A stretch of 45,585 bases of DNA from Stagonosporopsis chrysanthemi (GCA_022560025.1 JAFISE010000209.1:1-45585); one strand, 5' to 3'. Counted from the first letter of the stretch, positions 1-9,964 are shown. The notes: generated by a model from the letters alone, not told the origin. Program-made: numbers and translations.

Positions 1-31
1 ACGTGTTTGCTCTTATGTGGTGTGTTTTTTT

Positions 32-74
<43 letters not shown>

Positions 75-423
75 TTTTTGGGGGGGGGGGGGGGGGGGGG
101 GGGTCCGTAAGCGTTGCTGAGAGCAACCCTCTTACTGGCAACAACCATCTTATGGCATGTGGTAATTGCTTGCAACGATGCATGTACGTTGGTAATATCT
201 TCATTCATCTGATCGGTGGTTAAGCACCGATCATGCCAAGTCGGCTTCATTTTACATAAACAGGGAGTATCACACCGTCCTATCCTATCGTATCCTACCA
301 TAACACAAATTGCGCGAGATGTTGAATATTCGGTCCCAACCGATCCACATCCATTTTGTTGAAAACGCCGTCGTACGCCATGCAAGAACACAGAGTTTGC
401 AACCCAGCTTCGATTATTGAAAC
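1..423. other. Downstream flank of SHMT; homopolymers, no gene
   Basis: No gene is seen here. The stretch holds the T/G homopolymer block listed separately, then ordinary AT/GC-balanced sequence that probably includes the 3' UTR of the serine hydroxymethyltransferase gene ending at 424 on the minus strand. Confidence 0.6.
25..103. repeat. Adjacent poly(T) and poly(G) homopolymer runs
   Basis: Positions 25-32 are T, 33 is C, 34-73 are forty T, 74 is G, 75-79 are T and 80-103 are twenty-four G. Both runs are unusually long and touch each other. Exact lengths may be assembly-dependent. Confidence 0.9.
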
Positions 424-1940
424 TTAGATGGGGAGGGGGAACGTGACGGCCCAGGCGGCAATCTCCTTCTTGAGGCTGTTGATCTCCTCGACCTCGCCAG
501 AGGTGACCTTGGCCTTGAAGTCCTTGAGTTTGTTGGCCTCCTTGGGAAGCTCGGACTGGATCTTCCTGCACATCTTGATGACAGTGTCGATGTAGTGCGC
601 AATCTTCTCAAAGTCAGCCTCACCGAGACCACGCGAGGTCATGGCGGGGGCACCAATACGGATACCCATGGGGGTAAGGGCGGACTTGTCGCCAGGAGTG
701 GTGTTCTTGTTGCAGGCAATGTTGACCTGCTCGAGGACGGCCTCGACACGGGCACCGTCGAGGTTCCACTGCTTGAGGTCGATCAGGACCATGTGGTTGT
801 CGGTACCGTCGGTGACAAGCTTGAAGCCGAGCTCCGTGAAGGTCTTCTCCAGCTGCTTAGCGTTCTTGATGACCTGCTGCTGGTACAGCTTGAAGTCCTC
901 AGACTGAGCCTGCTTGAGAGCAACGGCAAGCGCAGTGATGGTGTGGTTGTGGGGTCCACCCTGGTGACCGGGGAAGACGGAGAAGTTAATGGGGCCCTCG
1001 AGGTCGTAGAGGGTCTGCTTGCCGGACTTCGCATCGGTGCTGCGGACACCCTTGCGGAAGAAGATCATGGCGCCACGAGGACCACGGAGCGACTTGTGAG
1101 TAGTGGTGGTGACAATGTCGCAGTAGGGGAAGGGCGAGTTGTTGACGCCAGCGGCAACGAGACCGGAAATGTGAGCCATGTCCATCATAAGGTAGCAGCC
1201 GACCTTGTCGGCGATCTGGCGCATGCGAGCGTAGTCGATCTCACGGCAGTAGGCGGAGGTACCGGCAACGAGGACCTTGGGGCGGTACATCAGGGCGTTC
1301 TGCTCGAGCTGGTCGTAGTCGATCAGACCAGTTTCGAGGTTGACGCGGTAGGGAAAGGTCTCGAAGTATGTGGAAACGGCAGAGATCTTCCTCTGGGGGG
1401 TCTGGTAGCCGTGGGACAAGTGACCGCCGTGAGGCAGGTCGAGACCCATGAGCCTGTCGTGAGGCCTCATGATTGCCTGGTAGACCTGAAGGTTGGCAGG
1501 CGAGCCGGACAAGCACTGGACATTGACGCCCCACTTCTCGTTGTCGAGACCGAAAGCGTCGAGGGCGCGCTTCTGGCACAGCAGCTCGATGGCGTCGATG
1601 TGCTCGTTACCGCCGTAGTAGCGGGCACCGGGGTAGCCCTCAGAGTACTTGTTGGACATGGGCGAACCAAGAGCATCGAAGACGGCGCGGGATGTGACAT
1701 TCTCGGAGGCAATGAGGAGGATAGACTCGCGCTGACGCTGGATCTCGCGCTCCTACAGGTTGTTAGCAGCTGCACACTCTTTCTGATGAAGCTATGCGCA
1801 CCATGATCTGAGCGACCTCCTGGTCAGTGTCCACCAGGGACTTCTCCATGAGCTGCCGTGAGTCAGTATCCATCCATTGTTCATCCAGGTGCGGGGAAAC
1901 ATACGTCCTGGTGGGACTTAGGGAGCGCGTAGTTGGACAT
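424..1940 (-). CDS. Serine hydroxymethyltransferase, cytosolic type
   Basis: This PLP enzyme interconverts serine plus tetrahydrofolate with glycine plus 5,10-methylene-tetrahydrofolate, feeding one-carbon units to purine, thymidylate and methionine synthesis. There are three exons on the minus strand: 1905-1940, 1802-1852 and 424-1752. The introns 1853-1904 and 1753-1801 are both GT-AG and phase 0, giving 471 residues, the usual length. Seen in the sequence: the N-terminal LVDTDQEVAQIM and SILLIASENVTS blocks, the KYSEGYPGARYYGG block, and THKSLRGPRG with the PLP-binding lysine near residue 249. The start MSNYALPKSHQD has no mitochondrial presequence, so I infer the cytosolic isozyme. The next gene upstream, fig1-like, is on the same strand about 0.8 kb away. 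Confidence 0.96.
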
Positions 1941-2764
1941 CTTGAAGAAATGGTGAAGGGGGAGAAAAGGTTGGGGTGGACGAAGAGTGAGGAGAGATGG
2001 GGAGCGAGGGTGAGACGTTTTAAGGTCCTGCCAGAGTACTGGATGGATAAAACCTCGTGCCACACGCCGCGCCTTCAACTTTTTTGCGCCTGTTGCGAGG
2101 GGCACTTGATGGACTACCCCCGAAGGGGGAAGGCGCCCCGCTTCACCTGCAGACAGACCATCCGGTCATCGGACTCCGATTTCTCAGTAGGGATTGTACA
2201 TCCTCAATTCTGTCTACATAGGACCCCGTCGCAGCTGTTGATTGTCATTACCTACACCATGTGGGTTGCTTCCCTGTTTGTGGTTCAAGGGCTCAGCTTG
2301 CTTGCGGCTCCGTCGTTGCGCAGCTTCCCCGCAATCTGTGTGCGAGGATTTCCCGGAAGCATCAATGACTTCACCAGTAGCGTAGCAGAAGTTTATGGAC
2401 GCGTCTCACATGCAAATTGCAACTAGTGCAAGTCGAAGCTCGTGTGAGGAATAATTCATTGTTCCATACGACGTGTCCATTCTTGTTTGTCGTTCACTAC
2501 ATAAATACAGTCCATCAACGCGTCCCTTCCCATCAGTCGTGTATCATTCATGGTCTCGCTTCGTGGCAAGCCAAATCTCGAAAAGGCCCTCCAACGCCAA
2601 ATATGCAAAACGTGTCGCGCTGGACTGCAGTAAGCTGCGTCGCATCGCCAAAAAGGGTATGTGGTCGAAAGCCAAGTACACTCGGCATAAAATACAATGC
2701 AAGCAACAATCGCCTCCTCTATTCATTACTTCTTCACCAGCTCTCAGCCTGTGCGATGACGCGC
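1941..2764. other. Intergenic: SHMT promoter and fig1-like 3' end
   Basis: These 824 bases lie between two minus-strand genes. Plus-strand ORFs here have no recognisable domain and overlap the SHMT upstream region. I see no RNA gene or repeat. Confidence 0.5.
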
Positions 2765-3677
2765 TTAGTCGTCGGTCAGACGGTCAAGAACAACGATACT
2801 GATAATCATGACAAGCAACCCAATGGTTACTATTATGAGCAGTACGAAGCCAAACCATCCTAGTACCATGGCTGATGTGCCCACGCCGGACTTGACACTC
2901 CCGTTCCCTAGATCTTGTGCTATCGTTGCTGCGGCGACCGACGCGGTATGTTGCCACAGTACGGAGACGAGAACGAAGATCGATGAGATGAAGATGAGAG
3001 CGAGAGCAACTTGCGACACAGGCCTTGATGGAAAGGGCTTGACGTCGACATCAGAGCCCGTGCGCTCGTCCCTCTCCTCGTGCCATCCAGGGAAGGTTGC
3101 GAGCAGGATGAATGTGAAGAAGGCGAGGATGATGGCAACAATGAGCAGGTAGGGGAAGACGACGGCGTCCTTGAAGGTCGCTGCGACCCAAACGAGATTG
3201 AGCGGGTCTTGGTCGACCGAGAGGTTTTGGACCAGCGCGGTTGCGTTGTTGGAGCAGATGTAGCCACCGCCATCACGGTTGATACAGATGCCAAAGTACC
3301 CAACGCGCACACCGAGCTGAGCGTTGCCGACAATGTTTGCGATGGCTTGGGTAACGCCTGGATCGACTTGTTCGGTCGAGTACGATGGTGTATACTTCTC
3401 ATACCACAGCGATATCAGGAAGATGCCAGGAATGAGTGGCGAGGTGGAGGAGCATCCTGCCAGTAGTAATGCTGCAACTTGTTAGTGCTGGGGCGCACCA
3501 CGAGTTGTTTTGCCTCGACTTACATAGGAGGATAACAGCAATCGCTATTAAGATCATGAGCACATGGTGATATCCGAGGAACGGTATCATCCCTATTGCG
3601 ACGTCAGTCTACATTCCTTGTTGGACGACGGCAGAATACCCACGTTGCATGCTCACGGCAAACCGCATGTTTGCCAT
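2765..3677 (-). CDS. fig1: Fig1-type claudin-like membrane protein
   Basis: Fig1 proteins act in low-affinity calcium uptake and in membrane fusion during mating and hyphal growth. Three exons: 3644-3677, 3524-3592 and 2765-3471. The introns are 3593-3643 and 3472-3523, and the product is 269 residues. The first exon codes for only eleven residues and a split arginine codon. Seen: an N-terminal hydrophobic segment after FLGYHHVLM, then AGCSSTSPLIPG, and the family signature GYFGIC followed eight residues later by a second cysteine in the large extracellular loop. Three more hydrophobic segments follow (around AVVFPYLLIVAIILAFF, LALIFISSIFVLVSVLW and MVLGWFGFVLLIIVTIGLLV), giving four membrane spans. 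The start is the weakest part; an in-frame ATG four codons in (MRFAVSMQ) is an alternative. Confidence 0.85.
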
Positions 3678-4553
3678 GTTCTCTGTGTCTCTTCTTCGAA
3701 ATGTGCCGAGTCTGCTGCACTACAATTGACCCTGCGCCCTCAGAGGGCCGGGCAAGTCGGTCGGCGGAATGCACTCAGTCGAGGCTGCGTGAGCGATCGG
3801 TGCAGTCCCGGAGGAATGTTGGTCGCGTCGAGGAGTGGACGTGGGTCGCGTCGGTGCTCTCGACTACCACGTGTGGGGGCTCTTGTCTTGGTAGGAATGC
3901 GGTCCTGCCTATTTGCAGCAGATGTCAGAATCCCTTCGATGGCAGGAATTTTCGAGAGGGCTGAAGAAAGTGGGTAGCTTAGAGTGTCTTGCACGCGCTT
4001 GCAGATGCCGAGTACTTTGCTGTATCAAAATGCGTGAGGTTGGAGGTGGCTGGTGGGGGGGCTGGGACTTTGTTGTCCAGCCGTAGCTAAGGGCAACGCG
4101 TTGCGTAGAACGTCATTCTGGCCCGCGTTGCGCTGGGGTCGAGCCAATCACCCGCGCCCGGGGAATACATTTTGGGGGCCGTCAATCCTGTTCCTGCAGG
4201 GCCGCGCCCAAGTTGGCGCCCGCGGTGATGCACACCAGCCTCCTGCTTTTTGCGTGCAACGTGGCACGCGCAGACGGCGGCAAGGTTAAGATTGCGCTGA
4301 CCGCCAGCCTGAGCAGACCCTGTACAGCGCAACACTTGCAGGAGCTCCACCGTCTAGCTACTGATCCAGAAAGTGATGTGAGCAGATCGTGGAGGCTCTC
4401 CGCAGATTCAGTCCCACCACGGCAGCCTCACCAAAGTCGCCTCGCTACCTCACCATACCGGCTCGAGCGGCTTGAGCACGGTCCACGGTAATCTCACCAA
4501 GCACGGACGGGCAAAAGATAGGCTGGGTATCATATTTGCTATAGCAGGTTGTA
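3678..4553. other. Intergenic: fig1-like promoter and xanA 3' flank
   Basis: There are 876 bases between two minus-strand genes. Overlapping ORFs on both strands here are arginine- and cysteine-rich with no domain, the typical look of chance ORFs in GC-rich DNA. I see nothing else. Confidence 0.5.
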
Positions 4554-5765
4554 CTAATACGCGCGCATTGGTTTCATCCAGGCTTGCTCAGCGGCTTGCC
4601 TGCCGTTCGTAGGCTCGTATGTGCGCAGTGGTTGCATCCATGCCTCGCGCGAAGCGCTGTCTGGGCCCTCTGGGGAAGCGCTGCTCGCCAGGTTACACTG
4701 CCTGAAGATGCGAACCTCGTCCGGCGCGAATGCACCGACAACGCTGTGAATCGTCCCTTGGTTGTTGAACAGCACCAAATCACCTTCCTCCCAGTCGTGG
4801 CAATACACAAACTCTGGCGCAATGCCTGGTCGCTGCAACCGATACACCACATCTCGTACCACCTTCAAGTCGTCAATGATGGTCCCATCTTTGAGGTGCA
4901 GCCTGCGCACCGCAGAAGGATGAATCTGGAGCGCAAGCTGTCCTGTAAGCGGGTTCTTCCAGCACATTGGCAGCTTGAGGATTTTGGATTTGTCGACCGG
5001 CGGCAAGTCGCTCACTGACAATTCCAGACCGTCTGACTCCAAGCCCAAACCCGTCGACCTCGATTTTGCGGACGACATCCAGATGTAGGGGTGCGCTGCA
5101 TACTCGACTGTCGTCGTTCGCGCGAACTCTTTGTCGCTCTCTGTCAGGATATCGTACATTGTGTATCCGGATGCAAATGCTGTTGTGCCGAGCGGGACTT
5201 GCAGCTCGTCTCCAGTACCGTCATCATAGCGGAGTGTCTGTGTCCGCCCTCTAGGTACTTGGACAGCCATGAGAGATGTAACGCGCGGTGGCTGCAGATC
5301 GTACAAAGCAGCATCGATATGCCAACGGTAGAAACGTGTGAAGTCCAGGTCTTCAGCTTCGGGGATTGAGGTCTTGTGAAAGGTCTTGTGGTGCGGGTGC
5401 TTCAGCGTAATGTCCTTGAGACCCTCAAAGTCTCTCACAAAACCGTTGCCGATGACTTGGACCTGAGGCTGATGCGGGATGGTCTTGAGGTCTGGGTGAA
5501 GGATGCTGCGCTTTGCATCTAGTGTCTTGCCATGTCCGTAGCCTGAGCATGATGGATCGAACCGCTGCGTGAGTTCAAACTGCGCTTTAGGTGTTGCATG
5601 TGCTTGGTGTTTGAGAACTAGAACCGAGTGTGTGTACAGTCCATTGTGAATGACCTTCCAGTCTTCTTCAGTCAAGTTATTCACATCGAGGTTAGTGGCG
5701 ACTGCCCCAATGTTGCGGCGCGAATTAGCGGGGTGCGCGACTGGTGTTATTTGTATCGACGACAT
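4554..5765 (-). CDS. xanA: Alpha-ketoglutarate-dependent xanthine dioxygenase XanA
   Basis: XanA oxidises xanthine to uric acid using 2-oxoglutarate, O2 and Fe(II); it is the fungal alternative to xanthine dehydrogenase. The single-exon ORF codes for 403 residues. Seen: the TauD/TfdA-type facial triad His149-x-Asp151 in RWHIDAALYD and His340 in NNQGTIHSVVGAF, with Arg352 in VRIFRQCNLA placed to bind 2-oxoglutarate. The WHIDAALYD context is what separates XanA from taurine or sulfonate dioxygenases. No signal peptide is visible, so it is probably cytosolic. The last 30 residues are odd: AWMQPLRTYEP is followed after a short spacer by AWMKPMRAY and the stop, which looks like a duplicated tail. 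The gene is divergent from a GST; the shared 836 bp promoter holds a UaY-type site and a GATA site. Confidence 0.9.
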   Translation of the reverse strand: MSSIQITPVAHPANSRRNIGAVATNLDVNNLTEEDWKVIHNGLYTHSVLVLKHQAHATPKAQFELTQRFDPSCSGYGHGKTLDAKRSILHPDLKTIPHQPQVQVIGNGFVRDFEGLKDITLKHPHHKTFHKTSIPEAEDLDFTRFYRWHIDAALYDLQPPRVTSLMAVQVPRGRTQTLRYDDGTGDELQVPLGTTAFASGYTMYDILTESDKEFARTTTVEYAAHPYIWMSSAKSRSTGLGLESDGLELSVSDLPPVDKSKILKLPMCWKNPLTGQLALQIHPSAVRRLHLKDGTIIDDLKVVRDVVYRLQRPGIAPEFVYCHDWEEGDLVLFNNQGTIHSVVGAFAPDEVRIFRQCNLASSASPEGPDSASREAWMQPLRTYEPTNGRQAAEQAWMKPMRAY

Positions 5766-5890
5766 GATGAGTTGCGAATGTATGTGCTTGCTATAGCTTG
5801 TTTAGTTGCAGTTGCGCAATATTTATCCTTGAGATCGCCTTTGCATGACAACATGTGCTACCATTCAAGACCGCGGATGCTGCCGAGATC

Positions 5891-5896
5891 CTTATC
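5891..5896 (-). promoter_or_regulatory. GATA-factor site (GATAAG) upstream of xanA
   Basis: CTTATC on the plus strand reads TGATAAG on the minus strand and fits the HGATAR consensus of AreA-type nitrogen regulators. It lies about 125 bp upstream of the xanA ATG. A single short match is weak alone; its value comes from the company of the UaY site. Confidence 0.45.
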
Positions 5897-6086
5897 AGCA
5901 TCAGATACCGCGCTTACATCTCCGGTCTTTGCCCATCCTGTCGGCAGCTTGCGAGTCAGGAGATCGCCGTAACGGCTGCTGCAAAGCTCCGCCTTCACGT
6001 ATGTTATGCAGGTACAGTCAAACCTTGGAATTGGGTTGGCGGATCCTCTCGGGTTCAGGCGTGTCTAGGGCTGGGGGGCGAAAATA

Positions 6087-6100
6087 TCGGCGCCCGCCGA
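6087..6100. promoter_or_regulatory. Perfect UaY/Ppr1-type site TCGG-N6-CCGA
   Basis: TCGG at 6087-6090, six spacer bases, and CCGA at 6097-6100. This is exactly the palindrome bound by the Zn2Cys6 purine-utilisation activator UaY (and by yeast Ppr1). It lies about 320 bp upstream of xanA, a gene controlled by UaY in Aspergillus, and about 500 bp upstream of the GST on the other side. Confidence 0.7.
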
Positions 6101-6475
6101 CAGGAAGCAAAAAAGGGTATCGCGGTGAGTAGAGCAACCTCGATCTATTAGTCAGTGGGTCGAAATGTAGTGACTGATCTTGTAGATATCGGAAGTCGCC
6201 AGGCAGGCAATCTGGGGAAGTTGCGATTGCACGATACGCATTACCTAACAGCGCTAGCAGCTCGCGAACTCACCCGAATGTAGGCCTTGACACTTCAGCT
6301 CTGCATGCTGGGTAGATTCGGTGCGTGCTGAAAGCGCAGAGCAGTTGACATGATTCACGAGCATACGGTATAGGGAGGCGCGCGGAGAATGCACTGTGAA
6401 GGTAATGAAGTACACATTGACTTGCCAAGGTCTACTCCTAGCAGCTCAGCGCTCCGCATGTGTTGATTCGGCGAC

Positions 6476-6483
6476 TGACGTCA
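6476..6483. promoter_or_regulatory. CRE palindrome TGACGTCA upstream of GST
   Basis: A full eight-base CRE/ATF bZIP site lies about 120 bp upstream of the GST ATG. AtfA/Atf1-type bZIP proteins control stress genes in fungi, which would suit a GST. Assignment to a particular factor is inference. Confidence 0.5.
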
Positions 6484-6601
6484 TGCTATTCGAGATGCAG
6501 GCGAGCTCGACGTTTTTAGAGCAGTGCAGTTGTCGGGTTTGATTGTGTCGCTCTCAAGGTCTCGAATAATCGTTACTGAAGTTCGGAGTCCTTTCAGCAA
6601 C

Positions 6602-7357
6602 ATGGGTCTTACAGTACATCATCTCGGCATCTCGCAGAGCGAGCGCATCCTCTTCCTTTGTGAAGAACTCGCAATCGAATACAAGATCGTACACCATACG
6701 CGCGATCCAATCGCAGCACCCGGATCTCTGAAGAGCGTGCCTGGAAACTCGACCGGCAAAGCCCCGTTCATTGAGGATACCGAGGCGGGCATCACGCTCT
6801 CGGAAAGCGCAGCAATATGTGACTACATCCTCGCGAAGAACGCGGCTGGAGAACTGGGGAGCCAGACCCTCGAGAAAAAGCTGGTGAAGATGTACGGAGA
6901 GCCCGGATATGTTGACTTCATCTACTGGTACCACTTCTCCAACGGCACCCTGCAAGCACTCATGAACCGCTTCACCTTTTTCGACATCGGCCAGATCCCC
7001 CAAGACAATGCAGCGCAGAAGTTCTCCATGCATGGTCTTCAGGAGACTCTCATGTTAATGGATCGGCGGCTCAAGGACAACAAGTGGCTAGCTGGAGAAG
7101 ACTTTACGGTCGCAGACATCATGAGCGTGTACTCCCTGACATCCAAGCGCTATTTTGGCCCGCTTGTGAGTTTCAAGGACTATCCGAATATTGTGAGATA
7201 CCTCAAAGATATTGGGGATCGACCTGCGTACCAGAGGGCTATGGAGAAGGGAGACCCCGAAATGAAGTTGCTGTTAGATGCAGAGCCGCCTGAGAAGACG
7301 TTGATCCAGGCTGGTGGTGTCAAGTCCGACTTTTGGAAGAAGAAGAGTCATATATAG
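6602..7357 (+). CDS. Glutathione S-transferase family protein
   Basis: A single-exon soluble GST of 251 residues. I chose the ATG at 6602 because the fold begins directly after it (MGLTVHHLGISQSERI); the open frame extends upstream without further similarity. Seen: a thioredoxin-like N-terminal half with ISQSERILFLCEEL (serine in the usual catalytic area), the GKAPFIED cis-proline loop and ESAAICDYI, where Glu-Ser contacts glutathione. The C-terminal helical half has WLAGEDFTVADIMSVY, the conserved GST N-capping/helix-6 motif. The family conjugates or reduces electrophiles with glutathione; the substrate cannot be read from sequence. It shares a promoter with xanA, so co-regulation with purine use is possible but unproven. 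Confidence 0.9.
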   Translation: MGLTVHHLGISQSERILFLCEELAIEYKIVHHTRDPIAAPGSLKSVPGNSTGKAPFIEDTEAGITLSESAAICDYILAKNAAGELGSQTLEKKLVKMYGEPGYVDFIYWYHFSNGTLQALMNRFTFFDIGQIPQDNAAQKFSMHGLQETLMLMDRRLKDNKWLAGEDFTVADIMSVYSLTSKRYFGPLVSFKDYPNIVRYLKDIGDRPAYQRAMEKGDPEMKLLLDAEPPEKTLIQAGGVKSDFWKKKSHI

Positions 7358-7681
7358 CGGTGCGCAACTAGCTATCCAACGAATGAAGCCCAGGCAGTGT
7401 TTCGCGGTCGCTCTGCATGAATTGTTGCTTCAAGTCTGTTCAGATCCGATCCTGGAGAGGCAGCCCTCAACATTAGTCCGAGATTCCAGATCGGGGTCAG
7501 TCTTTTTTTGTTTACCGAAGTTTGCCAATGCCCCACTTACGAAGCCGCAAAACCACCCAGCCTTTACTTTCTGGCTTTACACAGTATCGAGCTGATGATG
7601 CCTCCTCGAGATAAGGGCTGTGCATCCAAAATCTGGGATATATTATTCTAAAACTCTATTCCTTCCATCAAGCAACAACAA
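7358..7681. other. Intergenic between GST and tRNA-Lys
   Basis: 324 bases, AT-richer near the tRNA. It probably holds the GST 3' UTR. Nothing else is seen. Confidence 0.5.
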
Positions 7682-7754
7682 GCCCGGCTGGCACAATCGG
7701 TAGCGCGTGAGACTCTTAATCTCAAGGTTGTGGGTTCGAGCCCCACGTCGGGCT
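7682..7754 (+). tRNA. tRNA-Lys (anticodon CUU), intronless
   Basis: A 73-base cloverleaf. The acceptor stem pairs GCCCGGC with GTCGGGC (one G-U pair). The anticodon stem-loop is TGAGA-CTCTTAA-TCTCA, giving anticodon CTT. The T arm has GTGGG-TTCGAGC-CCCAC. The D arm carries the A-box-like TGGCACAATCGG and the T arm the B box GGTTCGAGCCC. No intron. A T5 run at 7758-7762 can end RNA polymerase III transcription. Confidence 0.97.
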
Positions 7755-8678
7755 TTCTTTTTGGTCTTCAAAGCAAAGGATTTGCCCTTCAGGTCGTGGA
7801 GTTATGGGTGGTTGAAGTTTTTGCTGGCCGCGGTGGTGAAGACGCTAGCGGCACATCGGCCATCGGCCACGCGCGAGCCATGCGCGCCGTGCGGTGCCTT
7901 CCTCCACAAGCAGCACCTGCCGTACAATTTAGCAGGTAGCTTCTCGTGCTGCGCAGGCCCTCACAGCAAAGCGTGCAGGCGTCGCCGACTGATAGCTGGT
8001 TGGTATGCGATTGTAGAGAGGCTTTGATCAGGTCCTCTTTAGATTACCTCAATACTCAACGTCGCCTCGAACAGAGGCTCGCCTGCCTTCATCATCACCC
8101 ATTCGACTCGAGGATTAGGGTCCGCGACGAGTCACTCTTGACCCCTGACAACTTCGTCAACATCACGCCTGCCGTCGACCGTCCGCAATGGCCGCCTTGA
8201 CACCAGCAATTTACATCGCCATAGCGTCCTCGACACGCAATCGATCCACGTCATGCGGCTGCACAAGGTAAGGACACCTGTGACTAGAGTATATCTCATC
8301 CATACTTTATCATCGCATACATGACCTGGCTCTGCGCGCCGAGACTTCCACGCCTTTCACCAGCGCTCAAAACATAAACACGGGGTTGAGCGTAAAAATT
8401 TAGGCTTGCTTGCGACTGAGTGAATTCTCAACGTTTGTAGCGATGTAGACTACTATGATCACGTAATCTGGTTTCTGCAACCCATGGACCTGCGGCAGAT
8501 CCATGGTTCAGAGAAGAGGAGATACTATCGTCCTGGAACGGTTCAGGGTAACACTGGCTGCCGACCACACCACATACTTGCAAGAACACATCCGTTGTCC
8601 TGCGAACGCCAATTTCCCACCCTCACACCTTCAACTCAGTTGTCCGGGTTTCCATCAAGACGGAATAAGCAACTCACA
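7755..8678. other. Intergenic upstream of F-box gene; possible leader exon
   Basis: No confident gene in 924 bases. At 8188 an ATG in good context (GCAATGGCC) opens a 27-codon ORF. That ORF runs into a consensus donor GTAAGG at 8268, so this may be a 5' leader exon with a small upstream ORF for the F-box gene. I could not find a downstream exon that continues the reading frame convincingly. Confidence 0.3.
7758..7762 (+). terminator. Pol III terminator of tRNA-Lys
   Basis: Five T on the coding strand begin four bases after the tRNA 3' end, the usual RNA polymerase III stop signal. Confidence 0.7.
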
Positions 8679-9773
8679 ATGCTCGACCAGCTTCCCCCAG
8701 AGCTCCTTCTCCACATCACTCAAGACGTCAGCGACACCATGACCCTCCTCACCCTTGCCCTGACCCATCGCTCCTTCCGCGCTATAGTCCACGAGTGTCT
8801 CCTCCTTAATGCCAGAGTCCCACTTCGCAGCATCCCCCACTACATCGTGCTGGTCTCCCGCCACCCGAATTGGGCTAACTCGATCAAACTCATCGAGCTC
8901 TGTGACGACACTTCGGAATTGACATCACTCCCGTACAACGTACCCGCGATGGCGGAGTGTAGGAAGCTCATCTCAGCAATTACGGTAAAGGCTGCAAAAG
9001 TGGCATTCGAGCACGCATTGCAGCTCTACTACGCTTCGCCTGTTTTCTGGACCACGATGCTTCTCCTTGCCCTGCCAGACGTGCGAGGTCTGCGCATCAG
9101 GCCACGGAGCGACGATATGCCAGTCGCGTACGAGTTCATCTTGCGCCATTACAACCGCCGAGGCAGCACGCAAAAGGATCTTCTCTCGCGCCTAGAATTG
9201 TACGTGCTGAAACGCGTGCTCGTGCTCGATGTACGCGCACCGACCGGGCTACTCGATCCTATCGCCGTCTCCCACCTTCCGAACCTGCACACTCTTGCCG
9301 TGGACGGCCCGTGTCTGCGCCCCAGCACGTTGCATGCAACCGGGACCCATCAGATCGCCGTGCTCGATGCCACGCGTCCGCCCGGAAGCATACCTGCACA
9401 TCTCAAGACGCTGCTTGTGAGTGGAAGCGTGGAAAGTATGCCCTGGGAGTGGCTGCAGGAACTGCAGTGGCATCAGAGGCGCGACCATATCGATAGCCGT
9501 TGCTTCACGGAACTTGAGGTCAAATTGTTCTTCAGCGCATCGTACCGGACCGTAGAGCAGAGTGTGTTTCACCGCCCTAAGCTTGAGATATTTGGAGAGG
9601 TCAACGTGGAGATGATCATGTTAGCGTGGTTCCTTGGGAATGCTAAATTTCTAACGTTTTTCCGGGTCGAGGATAGCGGAGGCGATGGTGCAGATGAGCA
9701 AGAGGAGCATATCGAACAAAGACTGTTTGGGTTGAACGTCCAGGCTGTGGGAAAGGAGAGGGTCGGTGAGTAG
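8679..9773 (+). CDS. F-box-like protein
   Basis: The ORF codes for 364 residues from the ATG at 8679. I chose this start because the F-box-like motif begins at once: LDQLPPELLLHITQDVSDTMTLLTLALTHRSFRAIV, with the LPPELL and following helix pattern of fungal F-boxes. F-box proteins bind Skp1 and bring substrates to SCF ubiquitin ligases. The remaining 300 residues have scattered leucine-rich stretches (HLPNLHTLAV, HLKTLLVSGS) but no clear repeat or known substrate domain. The tail is acidic (GGDGADEQEEHIEQ). The last codons GGTGAGTAG also read as a splice donor (G/GTGAGT), so a short 3' exon cannot be excluded. It is tail-to-tail with nrtA, 191 bp apart. Confidence 0.7.
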   Translation: MLDQLPPELLLHITQDVSDTMTLLTLALTHRSFRAIVHECLLLNARVPLRSIPHYIVLVSRHPNWANSIKLIELCDDTSELTSLPYNVPAMAECRKLISAITVKAAKVAFEHALQLYYASPVFWTTMLLLALPDVRGLRIRPRSDDMPVAYEFILRHYNRRGSTQKDLLSRLELYVLKRVLVLDVRAPTGLLDPIAVSHLPNLHTLAVDGPCLRPSTLHATGTHQIAVLDATRPPGSIPAHLKTLLVSGSVESMPWEWLQELQWHQRRDHIDSRCFTELEVKLFFSASYRTVEQSVFHRPKLEIFGEVNVEMIMLAWFLGNAKFLTFFRVEDSGGDGADEQEEHIEQRLFGLNVQAVGKERVGE

Positions 9774-9964
9774 CTGCTGTGTTTGGAGAAGACAGGATGG
9801 AGAAGGCTAATAGAGAAAAGGAAGGAGAGAGAAATAAACAGAGGTAGTCTGTTTGGAGACCTTGTAATGCGAGAAAAGCTACGTCGAGGATATCGACTCC
9901 GAGCCCGACCGAAACGCCACGCTAACGTCGCTGCAAACAACCAAACAATATATTTCCCCCTTCA

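Larger units (their letters stand above)
5766..6601. promoter_or_regulatory. Divergent xanA / GST intergenic promoter
   Basis: These 836 bases separate the xanA start (minus) from the GST start (plus). They contain a UaY/Ppr1-type palindrome at 6087-6100, a GATA site at 5891-5896 and a perfect CRE palindrome at 6476-6483. No other gene is seen. Confidence 0.7.

Noticed and set aside
595..1806. 403-codon open frame on the plus strand across the SHMT gene
   Set aside because: It is antisense to a clear SHMT reading frame, is rich in V, G, D and L in the pattern expected of a reversed GC-rich gene, and has no domain.
8188..8340. Small gene starting MAALTP or MRLHK with donor GTAAGG
   Set aside because: No following exon gives a coherent frame; better explained as a leader exon of the F-box gene.
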